A DNA stretch of 64,000 nt, taken from positions 3,466,501 through 3,530,500 of the forward strand of contig NZ_CP129382.1 in NCBI RefSeq assembly GCF_030435705.1, given 5' to 3'. The stretch's first letter is position 1; each line of letters starts with the position of its first letter. This document shows, piece after piece, positions 56,506-64,000 of the stretch. The DNA is from Rhizobium sp. SSA_523. Its GTDB lineage: Bacteria; Pseudomonadota; Alphaproteobacteria; Rhizobiales; Rhizobiaceae. The translations under genes and the position numbers were made by a program. The notes beneath the pieces are model-generated. The model did not search any database and was not told where the DNA came from. It saw nothing but the letters and a program-made list of their open reading frames with translations.

Positions 56506-56757
56506 TCAGCGACGGGCACCGCCGCGGGCGGTCGCGGACTTCTTCGGCGCGGGCAGAAGACCCTCGCGCTGCATCTTCTTGCGGGCAAGCTTGCGCTGGC
56601 GCCGGATCGCTTCCGCCTTTTCACGGGCGCGGCGTTCGGACGGCTTTTCGTAGGAGCTGCGCGCCTTCATTTCACGGAAAATACCCTCGCGCTGCATCTT
56701 CTTCTTGAGCGCACGGAGGGCTTGGTCAACGTTATTGTCTCGGACTAGAACCTGCAA
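56506..56757 (-). CDS. rpsU: 30S ribosomal protein S21
   Basis: Small-subunit ribosomal protein of 83 residues. The family opening (M)[20 protein letters not shown] requires a TTG start at 56757, since no ATG is in place; AAGGAGAG lies just before it. The C-terminus is strongly basic ([18 protein letters not shown]). Length and sequence are normal for rhizobial S21. The promoter must lie in the short gap after the next gene or upstream of it. Confidence 0.95.
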   Translation of the reverse strand: MQVLVRDNNVDQALRALKKKMQREGIFREMKARSSYEKPSERRAREKAEAIRRQRKLARKKMQREGLLPAPKKSATARGGARR

Positions 56758-56808
56758 AATCTCTCCTTCTGCACGGCACAAGTGGCCATTGTGCATTCTG
56801 CCTATTGA

Positions 56809-57093
56809 TCACTTGCCGATCTTCACCGCCGCGGGGTTCAGCCACGACGTGCCCTTCTCGGGCGAGACGGCCTCTTCTAGCTGTGCCGTCGGCCTCGACC
56901 GCTCCGGGTCGATATCCGTGGCAACGATCCGGCGCTCGAACGTTTCGTTCTCGTACCGAATTCGGTATTGAGCCTGGCCATGGGCCGAGGGCAGGACAGC
57001 CGATATGCGGCATGATGCCGGCGCACCGCCGCGCATGCCCAATCCTGTCTTCAGAACCACACGATCGCCGATGGCGTAACGCGCAACTGCCAT
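56809..57093 (-). CDS. Conserved hypothetical protein, 94 residues
   Basis: Soluble protein with a beta-rich N-terminal half (RYAIGDRVVLKTGL, then ISAVLPS and YRIRYENETFERRIV), which resembles a small SH3-like barrel. The second half is charged and less structured. It is in the same direction as cspA (upstream) and rpsU (downstream) and lies between them. Its function is unknown. Confidence 0.7.
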   Translation of the reverse strand: MAVARYAIGDRVVLKTGLGMRGGAPASCRISAVLPSAHGQAQYRIRYENETFERRIVATDIDPERSRPTAQLEEAVSPEKGTSWLNPAAVKIGK

Positions 57094-57122
57094 ATTCGTC
57101 CCCTTGGATCTCGCCTGAAACG

Positions 57123-57146
57123 AAAAAAGGCCGGGATGTCCCGACC
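57123..57146 (-). terminator. cspA terminator
   Basis: On the minus strand GGTCGGG pairs with CCCGGCC (one G-U pair) and is followed by six T. It lies about 64 bases past the cspA stop. Confidence 0.85.
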
Positions 57147-57209
57147 TCTCCCAATCATTCTGTCGATCAACCGCCAGTACATCCGTGGTCGGTTGTGACG
57201 AATGGTAAA

Positions 57210-57419
57210 TTAGGCAGCCCGAAGGTTGTCAGCCGAGCTCTTGCCAGAACGCTTGTCCTGGACGATGTCGTAGCTGATCTTCTGGCCATCGTTGAGGCCG
57301 GAAAGGCCAGCGCGCTCAACGGCGGAGATGTGGACGAATACGTCCTGGCCACCCTGGTCAGGCTGAATGAAACCAAAACCCTTGGTGCTGTTGAACCACT
57401 TGACGGTACCTGTATTCAT
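57210..57419 (-). CDS. cspA: Cold shock protein, CspA family
   Basis: RNA-binding protein of 69 residues. It has both RNA-binding motifs, KGFGFIQPD and [10 protein letters not shown], and the usual opening [10 protein letters not shown]. Cold-shock proteins act as RNA chaperones. The long upstream region is typical of csp genes with a regulatory 5' leader. Confidence 0.95.
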   Translation of the reverse strand: MNTGTVKWFNSTKGFGFIQPDQGGQDVFVHISAVERAGLSGLNDGQKISYDIVQDKRSGKSSADNLRAA

Positions 57420-58001
57420 AACGATTTCCTTTTCAAAATCGTGGGTTGATCTGGCACACCGTGCCAGTTGGATCGATGTTTGAAGGAAATCTGACAGAGC
57501 GCCTTAGCTCTCGGACGAAGTCACGACCAAGTTCGATGCGATGAATGTACGCCCTTTCTCAGGGATTACAACCCGCAGTGTGAAATAAAATTTCCCAGCC
57601 TTTGTGAGCGCAGGCGGATGTTTTGCTCCGGACCCCGCCAAATCCGCGATGCGGGCGAAAATTTTCTGGCATCAAAATAACGGGCGAGAGCCGGGAAAAA
57701 TCCGGCGTAAGCCGTGCGTTCACCTGCCAGAGGGCGGAGTTCAACTTATCTTTAGCCTGTCATATATCTTGCGGAAATCTATCTTATAAGTATGGTGGCG
57801 CGGCGCCTCTGCCGGCACGGTCTGCGCGACCCGGCTTGGCAGTTTTGCAGATCACGACGGCCGTGTTCGGCTTGCCAGACCCGGGTGTTCCGGTCCATTC
57901 ATGCGGGCTGGCGGAGATCATGCCCGCCCGAACTATCATTCACGCGGAGGCTGAGACGCGCTCCGCCACGCAACGGCGGAATCCCGCCCAAGGGAGGCTT
58001 T
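57420..58001. other. Leader regions of cspA and the aldehyde dehydrogenase gene
   Basis: A 582-base divergent gap without a supported gene. The half next to cspA is AT-richer than the surroundings and should carry its promoter and long leader. The half next to the dehydrogenase gene ends with AGGGAGG. No known riboswitch or repeat is evident. Confidence 0.5.
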
Positions 58002-59435
58002 ATGTCTATTCATCAAAACCTGATCGCTGGCGAATGGGTCGGCAGCCAGGCCTCGGAGAATTTCAATCCCTCCGATACGAAGGATGTCGTCGGCCTTTAT
58101 GCCCAGGCATCCGCAGAGGATGCGCAAGCCGCCATCGCTGCCGCCAAGGCTGCCTTTCCCGCCTGGTCGCGCTCCGGCATTCTCGAGCGCCACGCCATTC
58201 TGAAGAAGGCCGCCGATGAAATCCTGGCGCGCAAGGAAGAGCTTGGCCGTCTCCTGTCGCAGGAAGAGGGAAAGACGCTGCCGGAAGGCATCGGCGAAAC
58301 CATTCGCGCTGCCCAGATCTTCGATTTCTTTGCCGGCGAAACCCTGCGCCTGACGGGTGAAGTGGTTCCCTCCGCGCGGCCCAATATCGGCGTCGAGATC
58401 ACCCGCGAGCCGCTCGGCCCGATCGGCATCATCACGCCCTGGAATTTCCCCATCGCCATTCCCGCCTGGAAAATCGCTCCGGCGCTGGCCTATGGCAATA
58501 CGGTCGTCTTCAAGCCGGCGGACCTGGTACCGGGCTGCTCCTGGGCCATCGTCGATATCCTGCACCGGGCAGGCCTGCCGAAGGGCGTGCTCAATCTGGT
58601 CATGGGCCGCGGTTCCGTCGTCGGCCAGGCCATGCTCGACAGCCCGCATCTGGCCGGTATCACCTTCACCGGCTCCACCGGCACCGGCAAGCGCGTCGCC
58701 ATGGCCTCCATTGAGCACAACCGCAAGTTCCAGCTGGAAATGGGCGGCAAGAATCCGATGGTGGTGCTTGACGATGCCGATCTGTCCGTCGCCGTCGAGG
58801 CGGCCGCCAATTCCGGCTTCTTCTCCACCGGCCAGCGCTGCACGGCCTCCTCGCGACTGATCGTGACGGAAGGCATTCATGACCGCTTCGTTGCCGCGCT
58901 GACCGAGCGCCTCAGCAAGCTGACGGTGGATCACGCGCTGAAGGAAGGCACGCATATCGGCCCGGTCGTCGATGAGAAGCAGCTCAAGCAGGATTGCGAT
59001 TATATCGAGATCGGCAAGCAGGAGGGGGCCAGACTGGCCTTCGGCGGCGAACGCATCGAGCGCGACACGCCCGGCTTCTATCTGCAGCCGACATTGTTCA
59101 CCGAAGCCACCAACCAGATGCGCATCAGCCGCGAGGAGATCTTCGGCCCGGTCGCAGCCGTGATCCGGGTCAAGGATTATGATGAGGCACTGGCGGTCGC
59201 CAATGATACGCCGTTCGGCCTGTCGGCCGGCATTGCCACCACAAGCCTGAAGCATGCGACGCATTTCAAGCGCAATTCCGAAGCCGGAATGGTCATGGTC
59301 AATCTCCCGACGGCCGGTGTGGATTTCCACGTTCCCTTCGGCGGTCGCAAGGCATCGTCCTTCGGCCCGCGCGAGCAGGGCAAATATGCAGCGGAATTCT
59401 TCACGGTGGTAAAGACGGCCTATACGCTCGCCTGA
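58002..59435 (+). CDS. Aldehyde dehydrogenase (2-oxoglutarate semialdehyde type)
   Basis: NAD(P)-dependent dehydrogenase of 477 residues. The Rossmann motif FTGSTGTGKRV, general base in LEMGGKNPMVVL and catalytic cysteine in FFSTGQRCTASSR are in their family order. It resembles alpha-ketoglutaric semialdehyde dehydrogenases used in sugar-acid and hydroxyproline breakdown. The ATG at 58002 has AGGGAGG; an open frame continues upstream but is not protein-like. No partner genes adjoin, so the substrate is uncertain. A terminator follows. Confidence 0.85.
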   Translation: MSIHQNLIAGEWVGSQASENFNPSDTKDVVGLYAQASAEDAQAAIAAAKAAFPAWSRSGILERHAILKKAADEILARKEELGRLLSQEEGKTLPEGIGETIRAAQIFDFFAGETLRLTGEVVPSARPNIGVEITREPLGPIGIITPWNFPIAIPAWKIAPALAYGNTVVFKPADLVPGCSWAIVDILHRAGLPKGVLNLVMGRGSVVGQAMLDSPHLAGITFTGSTGTGKRVAMASIEHNRKFQLEMGGKNPMVVLDDADLSVAVEAAANSGFFSTGQRCTASSRLIVTEGIHDRFVAALTERLSKLTVDHALKEGTHIGPVVDEKQLKQDCDYIEIGKQEGARLAFGGERIERDTPGFYLQPTLFTEATNQMRISREEIFGPVAAVIRVKDYDEALAVANDTPFGLSAGIATTSLKHATHFKRNSEAGMVMVNLPTAGVDFHVPFGGRKASSFGPREQGKYAAEFFTVVKTAYTLA

Positions 59436-59466
59436 CCGGCGCAAATTGCCAGTCCGTACAAAGAAA

Positions 59467-59499
59467 CGCGCCGGCGGCAAGCAACCGCCGGCGTTTTTT
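59467..59499 (+). terminator. Terminator of the aldehyde dehydrogenase gene
   Basis: A perfect 9-bp stem (59469-59477 with 59485-59493) is followed directly by six T, 33 bases after the stop. Confidence 0.9.
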
Positions 59500-59862
59500 G
59501 TGTCGGAGATACTGCGAAAAGACGCGAAGCGCCGGAATGAGATCCCGCGCGACCCCTGGGGGCGCCGTGCCCCGCAAAAGAGTTCCACAGAACCTGACCC
59601 CGGGCCGGGCGCACTCTTCGCATAAGCCCTTAACCTGTGCACTGCAGCGCGATTATTGCGCTGCGCACACGCCCATTTCGTCGAAAAATCCGTGGAAAGT
59701 GGCATTTTAGGCCCTCCTCCTACGACTAAGGGAGAGTGTGCCAAGCCGCCACCTTTGCGCTAGTGTTTGGTCTCGCAACCGGCTGTGGGGAGTCTGTATC
59801 AGATCCGGTTGTTGGGTGGCCGAGCATTTGCCGGCCCGTCGAGGAAAAGAGGAGGAGTACTC
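59500..59862 (+). other. Promoter region of the symporter cassette
   Basis: A 363-base gap without a supported gene. It ends with the ribosome site GAGGAG of the next gene. A candidate for the main promoter of the cassette lies here, but I cannot place the -35/-10 with confidence. Confidence 0.45.
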
Positions 59863-60123
59863 GTGTCGGACAATTCGTCGTCCAATGCGTATTGGGCAGC
59901 CAACAAGCGGATAATCTATATTTCACTCGTGATCTGGGCCGTGGTGTCTTACGGCTTCGGCATCATCCTGCGTCCCATGTTGTCGGGCATACCGGTGGGC
60001 GGCACGGATCTTGGCTTCTGGTTCGCCCAGCAGGGATCGATCCTCGTCTTCATCGCGCTGATCTTTTTCTATGCCAACTACATGAACAAGATCGACCGCG
60101 AACACGGCGTCGACGAGGAATAA
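59863..60123 (+). CDS. DUF4212 small subunit of sodium:solute symporter
   Basis: An 86-residue membrane protein with two hydrophobic segments (about 19-41 and 52-73). The start is a GTG (SDNSSSNAYWAANKR) with GAGGAG upstream. Proteins of this family are encoded just before acetate-type symporters and are thought to be their small subunits. It lies ten bases before the large subunit gene, in agreement. Confidence 0.85.
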   Translation: MSDNSSSNAYWAANKRIIYISLVIWAVVSYGFGIILRPMLSGIPVGGTDLGFWFAQQGSILVFIALIFFYANYMNKIDREHGVDEE

Positions 60124-60133
60124 GGGGGGAATA

Positions 60134-61900
60134 ATGGATCAGTATACGCTCAACCTGCTGGTGGTGGGCGCGTCCTTCGCGCTCTACATCGGCATCGCCA
60201 TCTGGAGCCGCGCCGGCACCACGGCGGAATTCTACGCCGCCAACCGCGGCGTGAACCCGGTCATGAACGGCATGGCCACGGCCGCTGACTGGATGTCGGC
60301 GGCATCCTTCATTTCCATGGCCGGCATCATTGCCGGCGGCGGCTACGTCAACTCCACTTATCTGATGGGCTGGACCGGCGGCTATGTTCTGCTGGCTCTC
60401 CTGCTGGCACCTTATCTGCGCAAGTTCGGAAAGTTCACTGTTCCGCAGTTCATCGGTGACCGGTTCTATAGTCAGAGTGCCCGCCTGGTCGCGGTCATCT
60501 GCCTGATCATCATTTCGGTGACCTATGTTATCGGTCAGATGACGGGCGCCGGCGTTGCCTTCTCGCGATTCCTGGAAGTGTCGGTCTCGACCGGCCTGTG
60601 GATCGCGGCGGCGGTGGTCTTCGTCTATGCTGTTCTCGGCGGCATGAAGGGCATCACCTATACCCAGGTCGCCCAGTATGTGGTTCTGATCATCGCCTAC
60701 ACGATCCCGGCCGTGTTCATTTCGCTGCAGCTCACCGGCAACCCGATCCCCGGCCTCGGCCTGTTTTCCGATCACACCGCCTCCGGCCAGCCTCTGCTCC
60801 AGAAGCTTGACCAGGTGGTCACCGATCTGGGCTTCAGCGCCTATACTGGCCAGGGCTCCATGCTGAACATGACCCTGTTCACGCTGTCCCTGATGATCGG
60901 CACGGCTGGCCTGCCACACGTCATCATCCGTTTCTTCACGGTGCCACGGGTTGCCGATGCGCGCTGGTCCGCCGGCTGGGCACTGGTCTTCATCGCGCTG
61001 CTTTACTTGACGGCTCCCGCCGTCGGCGCCATGGCCCGGCTGAACATCATCGACACCATCTTCCCGAATGGTCCGAAATCGGAGGCTGTACTGTATGAAC
61101 AGCGTCCCGACTGGATGAAGAACTGGGAAGTTACGGGTCTCTTGAAGTTCGACGACAAGAACGGTGATGGCCGCATCCAGTACTATAATGATAAATCCAC
61201 GGGCTTTGCTTCCGAAGCACAGACCCGCGGATGGAACGGCAATGAGCTGGATATCAACAATGATATCCTCGTCCTGGCCAATCCGGAAATTGCGCAGCTT
61301 CCGGGCTGGGTGATCGCGCTGATCGCCGCCGGTGGTCTTGCGGCAGCCCTGTCGACCGCAGCGGGCCTTCTGCTGGCGATCTCCTCGGCTATCAGCCATG
61401 ACCTCATCAAGGATTGGCTGAAGCCCGACATCTCCGAAAAAGGCGAACTCATGGCCGCACGCGTTTCCATGGGCGGCGCCATCCTCGTCGCAACCTTGCT
61501 GGGTCTCAACCCGCCGGGCTTTGCGGCGCAGACCGTGGCGCTGGCTTTCGGCCTCGCCGCCGCCACCATCTTCCCTGCGTTGATGATGGGCATCTTCTCC
61601 AAGCGCATCAATTCGCTTGGGGCGACGCTCGGCATGATCGTCGGCCTGGTGGCAACCTGCCTCTACCTGTTCACCTATCTCGGCTGGTTCTTCATCCCCG
61701 GGACGAACATGCTGGAGAATGTTCCGGCCAACTTCCTGTTCGGCATTCCGCCGACAGCCTTTGGTCCGATCGGTGCATTGCTGAACTTCGTGGTGGCTTA
61801 CTTCGTGTCCATGGCAACGGCGGCCCCGCCGCAGTCCGTCCAGGATCTGGTGGAGTCGATCCGCGTGCCGCGCGGTGCCGGCGCTGCGACGGGCCACTAA
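60134..61900 (+). CDS. Sodium:solute symporter, acetate permease-like
   Basis: Inner-membrane carrier of 588 residues with about 13 membrane segments, of the family related to ActP (VC_2705 type). ANRGVNPVMNGMATAADWMSAASF is divided in the protein as the substrate-site region of SSS carriers. Between two late membrane segments is an extramembrane loop of about 95 residues (residues about 300-395) with an EF-hand-like stretch, DKNGDGRIQYYN. Together with DUF4212 upstream and the cNMP/CBS/DUF294 protein downstream, it forms a common cassette for acetate or related monocarboxylates. Confidence 0.88.
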   Translation: MDQYTLNLLVVGASFALYIGIAIWSRAGTTAEFYAANRGVNPVMNGMATAADWMSAASFISMAGIIAGGGYVNSTYLMGWTGGYVLLALLLAPYLRKFGKFTVPQFIGDRFYSQSARLVAVICLIIISVTYVIGQMTGAGVAFSRFLEVSVSTGLWIAAAVVFVYAVLGGMKGITYTQVAQYVVLIIAYTIPAVFISLQLTGNPIPGLGLFSDHTASGQPLLQKLDQVVTDLGFSAYTGQGSMLNMTLFTLSLMIGTAGLPHVIIRFFTVPRVADARWSAGWALVFIALLYLTAPAVGAMARLNIIDTIFPNGPKSEAVLYEQRPDWMKNWEVTGLLKFDDKNGDGRIQYYNDKSTGFASEAQTRGWNGNELDINNDILVLANPEIAQLPGWVIALIAAGGLAAALSTAAGLLLAISSAISHDLIKDWLKPDISEKGELMAARVSMGGAILVATLLGLNPPGFAAQTVALAFGLAAATIFPALMMGIFSKRINSLGATLGMIVGLVATCLYLFTYLGWFFIPGTNMLENVPANFLFGIPPTAFGPIGALLNFVVAYFVSMATAAPPQSVQDLVESIRVPRGAGAATGH

Positions 61901-61919
61901 AGGCTCATCGACGATGACT

Positions 61920-61954
61920 GATATGGGCGGCGTGATCCGCCCATATCCATTTTT
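61920..61954 (+). terminator. Terminator after the symporter gene
   Basis: A perfect 11-bp stem (61920-61930 with 61937-61947) is followed by CA and five T, 20 bases after the stop. It separates the symporter from the DUF294 gene. Confidence 0.85.
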
Positions 61955-62018
61955 GACGGCAAAATGAGGGGTCGGAGCAACGTCCAGACCTGGGGATCGT
62001 CAACCTGATGGGGGTGCC

Positions 62019-63842
62019 ATGGACATCGGAACGGCAGATATTGCCCGCTTTCTGGAGACGGTTCATCCCTATGACAGCCTGCCCCAGGCAGAGATTGCCC
62101 GTGTAGCGGAGCGGTTTAGTCTGCGTCGCCTTGATGCTGACGAGATCCTCTATGCCCGCGGCGACGCCCTGCCCGGTCTCTTCCTGATCATGGAGGGACG
62201 CATCGATGTTCACGATGCGGCCGGGGAACTGATATCGCAGCTGTCGCCCCGCAACTCGCTCGGCGAGCGAGGCCTGATGCGTGACGGCCGGGCCGTCACC
62301 ACGGCGACCGCGCGGGCGCCGGCCATGGTGCTGATCCTTCCGGCTCTGGAATTTCACCGCCTGATGCAGGACCAGCCGGTCTTTGCCCGCTTCTTCACCA
62401 GGGGCCGCGTCAACGCGGTTCGCCGGGCGGACATGACGCTCTCCAAGGTCTTCGACCTCATGTCCAAGCCGCCGGTGACCTGCGCGCCCACAGACAGCGT
62501 GTTTGCGGCGGCGCGGATCATGCGCGATCGCTCCGTCTCCAGCCTGGGCGTGGTGGAAAACGACCGTTTTGTCGGCCTTGTCACCGCCCGCGACCTGACC
62601 ACGCGACTGATCGCGGAAGGCCGCGATCCCCGGCAAACTTCCGTCGAGGCGATCATGACGCGCGATCCGATGGGGCTGCCGGAAACGGCGCTCGGTTCTG
62701 ATGTGCTGCAGGTCATGCTGGAGCAGAAGGTCGGCTATCTGCCGATCGTCAGTGGCGCGCGTCTGGTCGGCATGGTGACGCAGACCGATCTCACCCGGTT
62801 TCAGGCCGTATCCTCAGCGCTGCTGGTGCGCGATATCGCCAATGCCGAGACAGTCGAGGAGATGAAGGAGAATACGGCGCGGATTCCGCAATTGCTCGTT
62901 CAGCTGGTCGGCGGCAACAATGCGCATGAGGTGGTGACGCGGCTGATCACCGATATTGCCGATACGATCACGCGCCGGCTTCTGCTGCTGGCCGAGCGGC
63001 ATCTCGGACCGCCTCCGGTACCCTATCTCTGGCTGGCCTGCGGCAGCCAGGGCCGCCAGGAGCAGACAGGTGTTTCGGATCAGGATAATTGCCTGTTTCT
63101 CGATGACAGCGTCAGGCCGCCCGACATGCCCTATTTCGAAAAGCTTGCGCGCTTCGTCAGTGACGGCTTGAATGCCTCCGGCTATATCTTCTGCCCCGGC
63201 GACATGATGGCGACCAATCCGCGCTGGTGCCAGCCGGTCAGCGTCTGGCGGCGCTATTTCAAGGCCTGGATCGAGCAGCCGGATCCCATGGCGCAGATGC
63301 TGTCGAGCGTCATGTTCGATCTGCGTCCGATTGGCGGCAACGCCGCTTTGTTTCAGGATCTCCAGGCGGAAACGCTTCACCAAGCGAGCCGCAACTCCAT
63401 CTTCGTCGCCCATATGATTGCGAATTCTCTCAAGCATGCACCGCCTCTTGGCCTGCTGCGCGGCTTTGCCACGATCCGCAGCGGCGAACACCGCAACCAG
63501 ATCGACATGAAGCACAATGGTGTGGTGCCGGTGGTCGATCTCGGCCGTGTCTACGCCTTGCAGGCCCGCCTGACACCGGTCAATACGAGGGCGCGCCTTA
63601 TCGCAGCCGAGGAGGCGGGCGTGATTTCCGGCGCCGGGGCCAGGGATCTTCTGGCGGCTTACGATCTCATCGCGGAGATGCGGCTGCGCAACCAGGCGCA
63701 GGAAATCAAGGCGGGCCTGCCGCCGGATAATTTCCTCGGGCCTTATGAATTCGGTGATTTCGAGCGTTCCCACCTGCGCGACGCCTTCGTGGTGGTGCGC
63801 ACTATGCAATCGGCGCTCGGTCACAGTCGTGCGCCCAGTTGA
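62019..63842 (+). CDS. cNMP-binding, CBS and DUF294 nucleotidyltransferase-like protein
   Basis: Cytoplasmic protein of 607 residues. Residues about 15-130 form a cyclic-nucleotide-binding-like domain (LFLIMEGRIDVHDAAG). Two CBS domains follow (about 150-275, with VSSLGVVENDRFVGLVTARD and VGYLPIVSGARLVGMVTQTD). A DUF294 nucleotidyltransferase domain comes next (GSQGRQEQTGVSDQDN, the GS-x8-DxD metal site), and a DUF294 C-terminal domain ends the protein. This is a GlnD-like architecture. Genes of this type are found with ActP-like symporters and may regulate them by nucleotide sensing or by modifying a partner; neither is proven. Confidence 0.85.
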   Translation: MDIGTADIARFLETVHPYDSLPQAEIARVAERFSLRRLDADEILYARGDALPGLFLIMEGRIDVHDAAGELISQLSPRNSLGERGLMRDGRAVTTATARAPAMVLILPALEFHRLMQDQPVFARFFTRGRVNAVRRADMTLSKVFDLMSKPPVTCAPTDSVFAAARIMRDRSVSSLGVVENDRFVGLVTARDLTTRLIAEGRDPRQTSVEAIMTRDPMGLPETALGSDVLQVMLEQKVGYLPIVSGARLVGMVTQTDLTRFQAVSSALLVRDIANAETVEEMKENTARIPQLLVQLVGGNNAHEVVTRLITDIADTITRRLLLLAERHLGPPPVPYLWLACGSQGRQEQTGVSDQDNCLFLDDSVRPPDMPYFEKLARFVSDGLNASGYIFCPGDMMATNPRWCQPVSVWRRYFKAWIEQPDPMAQMLSSVMFDLRPIGGNAALFQDLQAETLHQASRNSIFVAHMIANSLKHAPPLGLLRGFATIRSGEHRNQIDMKHNGVVPVVDLGRVYALQARLTPVNTRARLIAAEEAGVISGAGARDLLAAYDLIAEMRLRNQAQEIKAGLPPDNFLGPYEFGDFERSHLRDAFVVVRTMQSALGHSRAPS

Positions 63843-63859
63843 GTTGAGGAAGTTTCTGC

Positions 63860-64000
63860 ATGCTGTTCGAGTTGATAGCCGTCATCGTGGTGGGCGTCGC
63901 CATGGCCGGGATTGCCATGACGCTGCGCTTCGTCAGCCGGCAGACAGTGCCGCGCTGGGTCGTGCCCGTCTTCGCAGGCCTTGGCATGATCGCCTACACG
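63860..64000 (+). CDS. Hypothetical membrane protein, partial
   Basis: The first 47 codons of a gene cut by the window end. The start ATG at 63860 has GAGGAAG seven bases upstream. It begins with a hydrophobic segment (MLFELIAVIVVGVAMAGIAM), then a basic loop and a second hydrophobic start, so it is an integral membrane protein. It lies 17 bases after the DUF294 gene and is probably co-transcribed. Confidence 0.7.
   Translation, partial: MLFELIAVIVVGVAMAGIAMTLRFVSRQTVPRWVVPVFAGLGMIAYT

Overview
The window is a GC-rich chromosomal segment from an alphaproteobacterium of the family Rhizobiaceae (Rhizobium/Agrobacterium group). The evidence is gene content: an aglEFGAK alpha-glucoside uptake operon, a zwf-pgl-edd Entner-Doudoroff operon, a RirA-type iron regulator with cysteines 91, 99 and 105, a PhaR-like phasin promoter, general-stress (EcfG-type) promoters, and a tRNA-His that lacks G-1 and carries A73 and U72. 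There is no plasmid backbone, prophage, complete insertion sequence or CRISPR array. Most of the window is ordinary core and accessory metabolism. The new material is mainly in small elements between and inside genes.

Layout. 1-6610: agl operon (binding protein, two permeases, alpha-glucosidase, ATPase), with two perfect GC-rich hairpins inside it. 6.7-8.9 kb: PilZ-like protein, AraC regulator and a LysE-family exporter interrupted in frame by a 189-bp inverted-repeat element. 8.9-17.4 kb, minus strand: Tat-exported metallophosphatase, zwf-pgl-edd, then a gamma-glutamylputrescine synthetase/oxidase-like pair. 17.6-26.6 kb: HI0933-type flavoprotein, a chemoreceptor, small stress protein, LysR regulator, aceA with its divergent regulator. 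26.8-31.0 kb: potFGHI. 31.1-39.5 kb, minus strand: AsmA-like protein, ferric-iron permease, giant PAS histidine kinase, with an orphan small-RNA candidate on the plus strand. 39.8-47.8 kb: phasin, tRNA-His, two-domain phosphotransferase/P-loop protein, LysR-mmsA pair, fbpA-rirA pair, AbrB-type membrane protein. 48.2-56.3 kb: TetR, D-amino-acid dehydrogenase, UDP-galactopyranose mutase, then a stress cluster (Mn catalase, small membrane proteins, ECF sigma factor, periplasmic protein). 56.5-64.0 kb: rpsU, cspA, an aldehyde dehydrogenase, an acetate-type symporter cassette and a partial gene at the end.

How the genes fit together. Sugars taken up by AglEFGK are hydrolysed by AglA, and the glucose can enter the Entner-Doudoroff route through Zwf, Pgl and Edd. 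Acetate-type uptake (60 kb) and isocitrate lyase (24 kb) serve growth on C2 compounds. PotFGHI imports putrescine, and the pair at 14.7-17.4 kb can degrade it by the gamma-glutamyl route. FbpA, FbpB and RirA concern iron. Five sites of the form GGAAC-N16-NGTT, four of them around the ECF sigma gene at 51.7-55.9 kb, mark a local general-stress regulon.

No wholly new multi-gene system is visible. The best leads are the in-frame palindromic element in the exporter, the orphan small RNA near 33.4 kb, the stress-promoter set with its tiny membrane proteins, and an orphan LacI-type operator in an AT-rich gap near 48 kb.
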